DNA of 64,000 bases from Methylobacterium terricola (lineage in GTDB: Bacteria > Pseudomonadota > Alphaproteobacteria > Rhizobiales > Beijerinckiaceae), in assembly GCF_006151805.1 (NCBI RefSeq), contig NZ_VDDA01000009.1, positions 180,125 to 244,124 on the forward strand. The letters are read 5' to 3'. The notes below the pieces were generated by a model, which made no database searches, was not told where the DNA came from, and was given only the letters and a program-made list of their open reading frames with translations. The stretch's first letter is position 1; every line of letters starts with the position of its first letter. Of the stretch, positions 47,216 through 57,990 are shown in pieces. The translations under genes and the position numbers were made by a program.

Positions 47216-50062
47216 TCAGGCGCTCGCAGCCCTGCTGCTCGCCCCCACCTCGCCGAGCCAGGTCAGGTCCCGTTCCAGCGCACCGGCGAGCCGCTCGATC
47301 GGCTGCGGCTTGCCGATCAGGTAGCCCTGCACCTCCTCGCACCCTTCCTCGACGAGGAAGCGCATCTGCTCGTCGGTCTCGACGCCCTCGGCCACCACGC
47401 CGATCCGCAGGGAGCGGCCGAGGCCGAGCACGGCGCGGACGATCACCGCGGCGGAGGGGCGCTCCGCGAGCTGGCTGACGAAGGAACGGTCGATCTTGAT
47501 CTTGTCGAACGGGAAGGCCTGCAGGGTCGCCAGCGACGAGTAGCCGGTGCCGAAATCGTCCATCGCGATCCGGATCCCGAACCCCTTCAAGCGGCGCAGC
47601 ACCGTCAGGGCCCGGGCCATGTCGTTGATGATGACGGTCTCGGTGACCTCGATCTCGAGCCGGTCCGGCGACAGGCCGGTCTCGGTCAGGATCGCCAGCA
47701 CGCGCTCGGGCAGGTCGGCCTGCTGGAACTGCCGTGGCGACAGGTTGACGGCGACCTTGAGCCGGCACGCCCAGCCCGCCGCCTCCCGGCAGGCCGCCCG
47801 CAGGACCCACTCGCCGAGGGGCACGACAAGGCCGGTCTCCTCGGCGAGCGGAATGAAGGCCCCGGGCGGCACCAGGCCACGCACCGGGTGCCGCCAGCGC
47901 ACCAGGGCCTCGAACCCGACGAGCCGGCCGCAGGCGGAGCGGACCTGAGGCTGGTAGTGCAGCACCAGCTCGTCCTGCGCGATGGCGCGGCGCAGGTCGA
48001 TCTCCAGCTGGCGCCGCTCGGCGAGCGCCGCGTCCATCGCCGGCGCGAAGGGGCGGGCCGTGCCCCGGCCCTCGGCCTTCGCGGCGTGGAGGGCGAGATC
48101 GGCGCGCCGGAGGATCGCTTCCTCGTCGGACCCATGCACCGGGGCGACGGCGATGCCGAGGCTCGCGCCGATCTCGACCGCGTGACCGCCGATCTCGACC
48201 GGCCGGCCGATCTCCCGGATGATCGTCTCCGCCCTGGCCTCGGCCTCGGCCGGGTCGTCGACCGACGCGACGAGGATCGCGAACTCGTCGCCGCCGAGCC
48301 GGGCCGCCGTCTCGCCGGGGCCGAGCCCGGCGCTCAACCGCTGCGCCACCGCGTGCAGCAGCGCGTCGCCCGCGAGGGGGCCGAGGCCGTCATTGACCTC
48401 CTTGAACCGGTCGAGGCCGAGGCACAGGACCGCGCAGGCCCCGCCGCTGCCGGCGATCTCGGCCAGGCGGCGCCGCAGCCGCTCGCGGAACAGCGTGCGG
48501 TTCGGCAGGTCGGTGAGCGCGTCGTGGGCCGCCATGTGGGCGATCCGGCCCTCGGCCTCCTTGCGCGCGCCGATGTCGATCTGCGTGCCGACCAGCCGGG
48601 TCGCCCGCCCGTCGGCGGCGCGCCCGACGACCTTCGCCCGGGTGAAGAACCAGCCCCAGGCCCCGTCCTGCCGCCGCAGGCGGTGCTCGCATTCGAAGGC
48701 CGGCGTCGCACCCGCGAGGTGCGCGTCCAGCAGGGCGCCGACGTGGTCCCGGTCGTCGGGGTGGATCAGCGCCCGCCAGGTCCGGAGATGGGCCGCCAGG
48801 GCGCCCGGGGCGTAGCCGAGTTGGTGCCACCAGCGGTCCGAGATCCAGGACTCGCCGGTCGTGAGGTCGCAATCCCACAGGCCGTCGCTGCCGGCGTCGA
48901 GCGCGAGCGCCAGGCGCTCCTCGCTCACCCGCTGCGCGTCGTGCGCGCGGACGATGTCGTCGATGTCGAGGGCCGTACCGATCCACTCGACGACCGCGCC
49001 GCCGGACAGGACCGGCGCCATCACGATCTTGTGCCAGCGATACCGGCCGGACAGGTCCCGCAGGCGCGCCTTGTTCTCGAAGGTGCGCGCCTCGACCTGC
49101 ATCTCCAGCCACGCCGTGACGGAGGTCAGCAGATCGTCCGGGTGATAGGTCGCGAGGCGCTGCGCGCGCGAGGAGGGACCCGCGCCGAAGAACGCCTGGA
49201 AGCTCCGGTTCGTCTCATAGGCCTGGCCGTCGTCCCGCGTGACCCAGATCATCTGGGGCAGCGCGTCGGTGAGCGCCCGCAGCCGCTCCTCGCTCGCGGC
49301 GAGGGCGGCCTTCTGGATCTCGAGCACCCGGTTCAGCCCGCGTAGCCGGCCGGCATTCAGCGCCAGGACCGCGCAGGCGAGCACCGCCAGGGTGACGATG
49401 GCGATGCCGGTGGCGAGCGCGGCGCGCGGCAGGCTGTCGGCGACGAAGCCGATGCGCGGATCCGGAGCGGCCTGCGCCGCCGCCATGGCGAGGAGGTGCA
49501 TCCCCGCGATGGCGAGCGACAGGAGGGCCGCCGAGGGGATAAGGCTTCGCCGGCTCTCGGGGCGCGGCAGCGCCAGGGCAGCGGCGCAGGCCAGGAGGCA
49601 GCCGAGCGCCACGGCCGTCGTCGCCAGGGCCGGATCCCACGTGAAGCGGCCCGGAATGCGCACGCCCAGCATGCCGGTGACGTGCATGGCGGCGATGCCG
49701 AGGCCGAGGAGCAGGCCGGCGGCGACGGCTGCGAACGGGCCGCGGGCCCGACGCAGGACGAAGAGGGCCGCGAGCGCGCCGACCGCGCTGACGCCGAGCG
49801 AAGCCAGGGTGAGCGCCGGATCGTAGCCGACGCCGATGCCCGGATCGTAGCCGAGCATCGCGATGAAGTGCGTGCTCCAGATCCCGGCACCGGCACAGAA
49901 GCCCGCGCCGAGAAGCCAGCCGAGGGAGCGCCTGCCGCGCTCAACCCGCGCTTGCTCCAGCAGGTGCAGGGCGGTGTGACAGGAGAGCCCGCAGACGAGG
50001 GCCGCCAAGGGAATGGCCCAGGCGGTGTGCTCGGCCGTCAGGCAGACGAACGCACGGTACAT
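47216..50062 (-). CDS. MHYT-PAS-PAS-GGDEF-EAL protein, c-di-GMP signalling
   Basis: The 948-residue protein has an N-terminal seven-helix MHYT sensor (about 1-230; motifs WSTHFIAML, MHVTGM, MHLLAM). Two PAS domains (about 255-375 and 380-500), a GGDEF domain (505-670) and an EAL domain (685-935) follow. The GGDEF signature at 590-594 is intact. The preceding DLD motif, however, reads LGLDRF, with Gly549 where a magnesium-binding Asp is expected. The EAL domain keeps FEALVRW, EVTETVI, DDFGTGYSS and VVAEGVET. It therefore looks more like a phosphodiesterase with a regulatory GGDEF. MHYT domains are proposed to sense oxygen, CO or NO through copper. Confidence 0.92.
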   Translation of the reverse strand: MYRAFVCLTAEHTAWAIPLAALVCGLSCHTALHLLEQARVERGRRSLGWLLGAGFCAGAGIWSTHFIAMLGYDPGIGVGYDPALTLASLGVSAVGALAALFVLRRARGPFAAVAAGLLLGLGIAAMHVTGMLGVRIPGRFTWDPALATTAVALGCLLACAAALALPRPESRRSLIPSAALLSLAIAGMHLLAMAAAQAAPDPRIGFVADSLPRAALATGIAIVTLAVLACAVLALNAGRLRGLNRVLEIQKAALAASEERLRALTDALPQMIWVTRDDGQAYETNRSFQAFFGAGPSSRAQRLATYHPDDLLTSVTAWLEMQVEARTFENKARLRDLSGRYRWHKIVMAPVLSGGAVVEWIGTALDIDDIVRAHDAQRVSEERLALALDAGSDGLWDCDLTTGESWISDRWWHQLGYAPGALAAHLRTWRALIHPDDRDHVGALLDAHLAGATPAFECEHRLRRQDGAWGWFFTRAKVVGRAADGRATRLVGTQIDIGARKEAEGRIAHMAAHDALTDLPNRTLFRERLRRRLAEIAGSGGACAVLCLGLDRFKEVNDGLGPLAGDALLHAVAQRLSAGLGPGETAARLGGDEFAILVASVDDPAEAEARAETIIREIGRPVEIGGHAVEIGASLGIAVAPVHGSDEEAILRRADLALHAAKAEGRGTARPFAPAMDAALAERRQLEIDLRRAIAQDELVLHYQPQVRSACGRLVGFEALVRWRHPVRGLVPPGAFIPLAEETGLVVPLGEWVLRAACREAAGWACRLKVAVNLSPRQFQQADLPERVLAILTETGLSPDRLEIEVTETVIINDMARALTVLRRLKGFGIRIAMDDFGTGYSSLATLQAFPFDKIKIDRSFVSQLAERPSAAVIVRAVLGLGRSLRIGVVAEGVETDEQMRFLVEEGCEEVQGYLIGKPQPIERLAGALERDLTWLGEVGASSRAASA

Positions 50063-50341
50063 GGAGTCCTTCGCTTGTGGCCGGCACTATCGGTATCATG
50101 CGGCGATAGAGATTAATAAATGAGAACGTTGGGTGATGAAGGAATTATGTTCAGGAACGGCGCTGGAATGACGCTCCTTCACGCCGGGATAACACCGAAT
50201 ATGCTCCATATTGAGCTCGGAAATCGGGGAAGGACGCGGGACTGGATCAGCTGGCGATCTGACGGACGGCAAAAAATCGCTCAAGGACAGCCTCCCGGGC
50301 CGCCGCTCCGTATGAGCAGTATCGTCTCAACCGGCCTGCGA

Positions 50342-50356
50342 TTAACGAAACGTTAA
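50342..50356. promoter_or_regulatory. TTAA-N7-TTAA, candidate CtrA-binding site
   Basis: TTAACG-AAA-CGTTAA is a perfect palindrome and also fits the full CtrA consensus TTAA-N7-TTAA known from alphaproteobacteria. It ends 24 bases before the start of a tiny membrane-protein gene, in a locally AT-rich patch. Confidence 0.5.
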
Positions 50357-50380
50357 CTATTGCAGCCCAGTGAGCCGGCC

Positions 50381-50539
50381 ATGTACTCACAGCTCCGCCG
50401 TACCGGCTGCCGCCCGCTCGAGGCGTTCGGCCACATCGCATTCGGTCTCGTGCTGCTGGGATTGGGGCTTGCCTGTGCGGGCGCCGACCTCCTCGGTGGC
50501 TGGGAACGGGCCGGCCGCCTCCTCACGGGGGCGGGTTGA
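50381..50539 (+). CDS. Small predicted membrane protein (52 residues)
   Basis: An ATG opens 52 codons that encode one hydrophobic helix (HIAFGLVLLGLGLACAGADL) followed by an amphipathic tail (WERAGRLLTG). The reading frame and a CtrA-like site just upstream are the support; the ribosome site is weak. No family was recognised. Confidence 0.45.
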   Translation: MYSQLRRTGCRPLEAFGHIAFGLVLLGLGLACAGADLLGGWERAGRLLTGAG

Positions 50540-51102
50540 CGCTCCCGCGAGGCTGCCGGCCGCCGCAGACGGCGCCGGTCGGGCACCGCACCCACGACCG
50601 TCGTCGGACGCGGCTGCGAAAGGTTTCGACCGGGTCCGGCCCGCCGCTGCCTCGTCGTCGCGGGCCGCTCACCTCAGCATCGACTGGGTGTTTGCGCGAT
50701 CCCCCGGAGCCGATCCGGTCGAATGTCTTTCGACCGGGTTCGATTCCGGCCGGCGGATGCCGGAGACCGTCGCGAAACCATTCCGGTTGCATCCCGGGTC
50801 CGAGCTGTTAAGCTTGGCCTTGCCGGGACGTGAGGCCTGTCCCGTCACCGCGGCCGACCGGGCCGCTCCGACGCCGCCGGATGGGCGGCGCGCCAGCGCC
50901 AGCGCCGCCGAGGTGGCGCCGGGCGTCACCCGTCACGGGTCCGTCGCCCCGTCCCCACCGTCCTGCGTCCCCGGGAGCAGGATCCGGGGCGTGGACGCAT
51001 TTCCCCCACCGGATGCCGGTCGGGTCGCAGGTCCCCGGTTCGCCCCTCGCGGTTCCCCGGCGGATCTCCGGCGCGCCCGGCACGTCGAGAGGATCCGACG
51101 CG
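50540..51102. other. Intergenic stretch of about 560 bases, no gene recognised
   Basis: The open frames here have shadow-type composition. The stretch contains a duplicated TTTCGACCGGGT word, but no tRNA, terminator or recognisable RNA element was seen. Confidence 0.45.
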
Positions 51103-51336
51103 ATGATCGATCACCGCCGCCGCCTCCTGAGCCGCGCCGCCCTCACCGCGGAGGGCCGCATCACGGTCCAGCGCGCGCCGGACCGGGCGTGGCCGGGCGA
51201 CCACAGCCGCCTCTGCGCCCTGGAGAATGACGGCCACCTGCTGTTCCTGGGCGAGCAGCCCGGCGCGCTCCCCGGCAGCGCCTCTGCCGCCTGGCGCCTC
51301 ACCACGCGGGGTCGGGCGGCGTTGCGGGACGCCTGA
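51103..51336 (+). CDS. Small hypothetical protein (77 residues)
   Basis: An ATG with GAGAGGA nine bases upstream opens 77 residues. The sequence is mixed alpha/beta and Arg-rich at the start (DHRRRLLSRAALTAEGRITV), with LRLTTRGRAAL-like character at the end (WRLTTRGRAALRDA). It has no signal peptide or membrane helix. No family was recognised. Confidence 0.5.
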   Translation: MIDHRRRLLSRAALTAEGRITVQRAPDRAWPGDHSRLCALENDGHLLFLGEQPGALPGSASAAWRLTTRGRAALRDA

Positions 51337-51524
51337 GACCGCCGCGCGCGGAGCCGAAATCCGCCTTGCGGGGCCATCGGCCGGATTGCGGAGGACAGCC
51401 GCGCCGGCCGCCCTCGCCACGGGCGGTCCTCAGGACGCGGAGCCGCACCTCGCTTCAAAACCGGCCTGTTCGGGCTTACCTTCCAGGAATGGGCCAAGGC
51501 CCGGACCGGCCGTCGAGGTGAGCG

Positions 51525-51983
51525 ATGGACTACGTCTGCGACGTTCCCGGCAAGGCACCCTTGCCCGACACGGCCTGGCTCGACGGGGCGCCGCCGCCGG
51601 GTAGAAAGACCTGGTTCCTGATCGAGACCGAGGCGGAGGCGATCCGGGAATCGGCGCTGATGGGCCACGCCGTCGAGAAGCATTTCCGCCAGGCGCAAGC
51701 CCGTGCCGAGGCCTCCTACGTGCCGCCGGCCGGGCCGTTCATCGAGCAGCAGATCGGCCTCAAGGCGCATGTGCGCCGGACCATGCCGCGCTTCTTCACC
51801 TTGCGCGACCCGGAGGGCAACGGGCTCGCCACCGCGATGGTCCCCGCCGGCGCCGGCTGCCCGATCATCGTCGGGATCGGCAACCGAGACCCCTATGTCG
51901 AGCATGGCGAGGCGATCCGGGTGCTGGCGGCCCATCTCGGCATCCCGCTCGACCGCGGCCGCTGCTACCCGTACGGGCGCTGA
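51525..51983 (+). CDS. Hypothetical protein (152 residues)
   Basis: A soluble 152-residue protein with GAGG five bases before the ATG. It contains a helical segment (ETEAEAIRESALMGHAVEKHFRQA) and a C-terminal beta/glycine-rich half (PRFFTLRDPEGNGLATAMVP; GCPIIVGIGNRDPYVEHGEAI). It ends in a Cys/Tyr/Arg tail (DRGRCYPYGR). It is convergent with a sensor kinase gene only seven bases away. No function can be assigned. Confidence 0.65.
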   Translation: MDYVCDVPGKAPLPDTAWLDGAPPPGRKTWFLIETEAEAIRESALMGHAVEKHFRQAQARAEASYVPPAGPFIEQQIGLKAHVRRTMPRFFTLRDPEGNGLATAMVPAGAGCPIIVGIGNRDPYVEHGEAIRVLAAHLGIPLDRGRCYPYGR

Positions 51984-51990
51984 AACCTGG

Positions 51991-53715
51991 TCACGCCGCC
52001 TCGACCCGGGCGGCGAGCGGCACTGAGATCAGGCAGGCGAGGCCACCGGCCGCGAAATCGAGCCGGACCTCGCCGGCCAGCTCCCGCTCCAGGCTGGTGC
52101 GGATCAGCCGCGTGCCGAACCCGGTCCGGGCCGGCGGCGCCACCGGTGGGCCGCCGCTCTCGCGCCAGCGCAGGGACAGCGTGTCCGGCCCGACCTGCCA
52201 CTCGACCGCCACCTGGCCGGCCTCGGCCGAGAGCGCGCCGTACTTCGCCGCGTTGGTGGCGAGCTCGTGGATCGCCATCCCGAGGGGCAGGGCCACCGCC
52301 GGGGTGAGGGAGACCGGCGGTCCTTCGAGGCGGATGCGGTCATCGCGGCCGCCGGCATAGGGTTCGAGCTCCGCCGACAGGATGCCGCGCAGGCCCGCCC
52401 CCTCCCAGTGGTTGGCGGTGAGCACGTTATGGGTCTGGGACATCGCCAGCAGCCGGGCCTCGAAGCTGCCGGTGAAGTCGTCGAGGGAGGCGGCGCTGCG
52501 GGCGGTCTGGCGCGCCATCGATTGCACGGTGGCGAGCGTGTTCTTCACCCGGTGGTTCAGCTCGTGGATCAGCAGTTCCTGGCGCGCATCGGCCGCCCGG
52601 CGCTCCTCGCCCTGCCGTCGCAGGGCGTCGGCGGCGGCGGTCAGCGCGTGGCTGATCGCCTGGGCCTCCCGCACGGCGGAGGCCGGCACCACGACCGCGT
52701 CGCCCCGCCCGAGGGCGGCGGCGGCGATCGCGAGGCGGCGCAGGGGCCGGGCGAGCAGGCCGGCGGCGAACCAGCCGATGCCCGCCGCCACCGTCGCGAC
52801 GACGAGGCCCCAGAGCAGGATCTTCCGGCGCAGGTCCTCCACCGACGCGAAGGCGGTGTCGGCCTCCTGGCGCACCAGCACCATCCAGCCGAGGCCGGGG
52901 AAGTCGCGGTAGCCCTTCGTCGGCCGGTAGCCGGTGAGATAGCGCTTGCCGTCCGGCCAGGTCTCGGCCGCGGTGCCGGCCCGGCCGGCCCGCGCCGCGG
53001 CGACGCTCGGCAGGTCCGCCGGCAGGGCCTTGCGGGTGAGGGGGCCGGGACCGAGCAGCACCGTGCCGTCGCGGGCGAGCACCAGGGCGGCGACGTCGCG
53101 CATCGCCCCCGAGGTCTCGCGCAGGGAGGCCTCCGCCGCCCGGGCCCAGGCCCAGTCGAGGTGGCCCGAGACCACGCCGACGAGGCGGCCGTCGTCGCCC
53201 CGCACCGGGGCGGCGATGTCGAGCACCCGCTGCGGCTCGTCGCCGTCGCGGCGCGGCTTCAGGGTGGCGAGCAGCAGGGCGTCGTGCACGTCGCCGGCGA
53301 ACGGGCCGTCGCGGCCTTTCGCGAAGTACTCCCGATGCCCGACATCGATGCCCTCGAGGGCGCCGGTGCTGGTCGCCTCGATCCGGCCGTCGGCACCGAC
53401 GAGCCCGATGATGGCGTAGTCCGGATAGGTCTCCTGCGCCCGCCGCAGCACCTGGCGCTTGCGCTCCACCGGGACGGCGGGATCACGGATGGAATCGTTC
53501 TCCGCCAGGATGATCATGTCGCGCCAGCGCTCGAACAGGCCGCGGTCGAGCTGGCCGGCGAGGGTGCCGGCGACGTCGGCGAGCTCGGCCTCGATGCGCG
53601 CCTCGAGCCGGTCGCTCGCCACCCGGGACGCGACCAGGGCGAGGACCAGGGTCGCCACCAGGCCCGCGGCCCCGAGACCAAGGGCCAGGAAGACGCGGAG
53701 CGGCGGCTGGGGCAA
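51991..53715 (-). CDS. HWE-family sensor histidine kinase
   Basis: The approximately 574-residue kinase has two membrane helices (about 8-30 and 300-318). They flank a periplasmic Cache/PDC-type sensor (ENDSIRDPAVPVERK; YFAKGRDGPFAGDV; GYRDFPGLGWMVLVRQ), and a HAMP segment follows. The HWE dimerisation domain has His384 in LIHELNHRVKNTLATVQSMA, and the ATPase has HELATNAAKYGALS and a GFGTRLI G-box. No ATG, GTG or well-supported start precedes the first helix. The TTG at 53715 (LPQPPLRVFLAL) is the best guess, with the frame open far upstream. It follows the hybrid kinase gene on the same strand. Confidence 0.82.
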   Translation of the reverse strand: MPQPPLRVFLALGLGAAGLVATLVLALVASRVASDRLEARIEAELADVAGTLAGQLDRGLFERWRDMIILAENDSIRDPAVPVERKRQVLRRAQETYPDYAIIGLVGADGRIEATSTGALEGIDVGHREYFAKGRDGPFAGDVHDALLLATLKPRRDGDEPQRVLDIAAPVRGDDGRLVGVVSGHLDWAWARAAEASLRETSGAMRDVAALVLARDGTVLLGPGPLTRKALPADLPSVAAARAGRAGTAAETWPDGKRYLTGYRPTKGYRDFPGLGWMVLVRQEADTAFASVEDLRRKILLWGLVVATVAAGIGWFAAGLLARPLRRLAIAAAALGRGDAVVVPASAVREAQAISHALTAAADALRRQGEERRAADARQELLIHELNHRVKNTLATVQSMARQTARSAASLDDFTGSFEARLLAMSQTHNVLTANHWEGAGLRGILSAELEPYAGGRDDRIRLEGPPVSLTPAVALPLGMAIHELATNAAKYGALSAEAGQVAVEWQVGPDTLSLRWRESGGPPVAPPARTGFGTRLIRTSLERELAGEVRLDFAAGGLACLISVPLAARVEAA

Positions 53716-53825
53716 GGGGCGATCCGGATCTCGAGGCCCAGGGAGGGCGGGAGTCCCCCGGTGCCGGTCGATCCTAGCCCAAAGCCGGCGGCGGGAGGAA
53801 GCCTCGCCGTTCCTCTTCCCTGAGG

Positions 53826-56312
<2,487 letters not shown>

Positions 56313-56560
56313 CCGTTCGCCCTCGTCCTGTCTGCTCATTACTGATCGTTGCGGCGCGCTTGGGATTCCGCCGGACCCTGCGGAACCGCAGCCGATAGAC
56401 GGACGATGTCGCACAGGCAACCGGCGAGACGCCGTCGGGTTGCCTCACCATTTTTCTCTGGGGTCCCAATCGTTCGCACGCGAGGCACCCTGCGGCGCAA
56501 TGACCGGTCCGGGCCGGTTGCGCAAAGCGCGGTGCGGCGGTAACTTGTTGATTATGTTGT

Positions 56561-56580
56561 AGTTTTCAAAAGTTCTAATC
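56561..56580. promoter_or_regulatory. AT-rich imperfect dyad, possible iron-responsive site upstream of bfd
   Basis: The sequence AGTTTTCAAAAGTTCTAA lies in an AT-rich patch 60-80 bases before bfd. It resembles one half of the alphaproteobacterial Irr box (TTAGAA...TTCTAA), but the left half matches poorly. It is offered only as a candidate. Confidence 0.25.
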
Positions 56581-56641
56581 TGAGGGCGGTCAGCGGGAGC
56601 AATCCCCGGGCGCTCCGTCGATCGGGTGACTCGGTCCCAGC

Positions 56642-56887
56642 ATGATCGTCTGTTCCTGCAACGTGCTTTCCGACGGCCAGGTGCGTGGCTGCCTCCATCC
56701 CGGCCCGGGCTGCCCGCGCACCCCGGCCCAGGTCTATGCCTGCCTCGGCTGCAGCCCGAAATGTGGTCGCTGTGCCCGCACGATCCGCGGCATCCTCGAC
56801 CGGGCCCTGGCCGAGGCGCATTCCGCCTGCACCACCACCTGCGGCGCGGCCTGCACGCTGAAAGAGCTCAAGGAGGAGGCCGCGTGA
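56642..56887 (+). CDS. bfd: Bacterioferritin-associated ferredoxin, Cys-rich variant
   Basis: An 81-residue Bfd-type [2Fe-2S] protein that passes electrons to bacterioferritin so that stored iron can be released. The four cluster ligands align as Cys4, Cys6, Cys41 and Cys44 (MIVCSCN; PKCGRC). It carries seven further cysteines (17, 24, 34, 37, 63, 67, 71), far more than E. coli Bfd, which has only the four ligands. It is convergent with bfr, which supports the assignment. Confidence 0.9.
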   Translation: MIVCSCNVLSDGQVRGCLHPGPGCPRTPAQVYACLGCSPKCGRCARTIRGILDRALAEAHSACTTTCGAACTLKELKEEAA

Positions 56888-57236
56888 GGCGATCCCGCTC
56901 GACCTGGCGAAGGTCAGGATCGCGCTCCTCCCAATCTTGCCGCCAAGCCCCGCCGCCAAGCCCCGCCGACTCGTCCCGGGCTCGCCGGCGGCGAGAGCCC
57001 GGAATGACAGAAGGCGGGAGAACGAGGCGGAGCATCGTCCGCTTCGTTCGACGTCGTCAGTCCCGGACCAGTCCGTCCGGGACTGACGGGACGAGCCCGC
57101 GACGGCGGAGCGTCGATCGACATGCCTCACGCGACGGCGCTGCCGGTATCGCGACAGCGATCGGCCGGACGTCGCATGACGCGGAGGATGTCAGATCGTC
57201 CTGCCGGGACGAGCAGGTTCCGGGACGGCTCGCGCC
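56888..57236. other. Intergenic stretch between bfd and bfr, with repeats and a hairpin
   Basis: No gene was seen. A 13-bp word (CGCCAAGCCCCGC) is duplicated in tandem near 56941. The segment near 56980-57010 contains GGGCTCGCCGGCGGCGAGAGCCCGGAATGACAG, whose ending resembles the dispersed repeat family at 24432-24571. A clear hairpin lies at 57055-57088. Confidence 0.5.
57055..57088. terminator. Hairpin between convergent bfd and bfr
   Basis: A perfect 13-bp stem (57055-57067 with 57076-57088) encloses an eight-base loop. It lies between the two convergent iron-storage genes and may end both transcripts. No T-run follows. Confidence 0.55.
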
Positions 57237-57734
57237 TCACTCCACCTCGGGCTCGATCTTCTCCAGGCCGCCGATGTGGCGCTGGGCGTAGAGCGGCAGG
57301 CCGACCTGGCGGATCAGTTCGAGCTGGGTCTCCAGGAAGTCGATATGGCCTTCCTCGTCGGCGGCCAGATCCTCGAACAGCTGCTTCGAGACGCGGTCGT
57401 TGATCGAATCGCAGTACTTCGCGGCCTCGAGGTAGAGGCTGCGCGCCTCGACCTCGGCAGTGAGGTCGCACTCGATGATCTCCTGGACGTTCTGCCCGAT
57501 CCGCAGCGGGTCGAGCTCCTGCAGATTCGGGAAACCCTCGAGGAACAGGATCCGATCGACGAAGCGATCGGCGTGGTTCATCTCCTCGATCGATTCCTTG
57601 CGCCAGAACTTGGCGAGATCGATGTAACCCCAGTCGTTCAGCATCCGGAAGTGGAGCCAGTACTGGCTCACCGCGGTCAGCTCGCTGCGCAGGCCGCGGT
57701 TGAGGTACTCGACGACCTTGGCGTCACCCTTCAT
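57237..57734 (-). CDS. bfr: Bacterioferritin
   Basis: A 165-residue ferritin-like subunit that assembles into a haem-containing iron-storage shell in the cytosol. The ferroxidase ligands are visible in RSELTAVSQYWLH, EEMNHADRFVDRIL, CDLTAEVEARSLYLEA and AADEEGHIDFLE. The haem-ligating methionine is in EEMNHAD. The ATG at 57734 (MKGDAKVVEYLNRG) has GGGAG eight bases before it; the frame begins nine codons earlier. The convergent bfd gene encodes its reductase partner. Confidence 0.95.
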   Translation of the reverse strand: MKGDAKVVEYLNRGLRSELTAVSQYWLHFRMLNDWGYIDLAKFWRKESIEEMNHADRFVDRILFLEGFPNLQELDPLRIGQNVQEIIECDLTAEVEARSLYLEAAKYCDSINDRVSKQLFEDLAADEEGHIDFLETQLELIRQVGLPLYAQRHIGGLEKIEPEVE

Positions 57735-57990
57735 CGCTCGATCTCCCGTGTCGATGTCCATCGGGGCCGGGCGGGTGCCGGCCCAACCGGAGCCCTAGCT
57801 AGCAGCGAACGTGCCGCAGGGCCACAGGAGGAAAGGGCTAACTACCAGCCGGCGGCGCACCGCGCTCACACGATGTCCGATCGGTCGCTGCGCCGTGTGG
57901 GCGTCGGCGCCGCTCCCGCGCGGGAAGCCTTCGGCTCCGCCGCCGCGGACTGGTGATCCGATGGCCGGACGGCATCCTCCGGCCGCCGGG

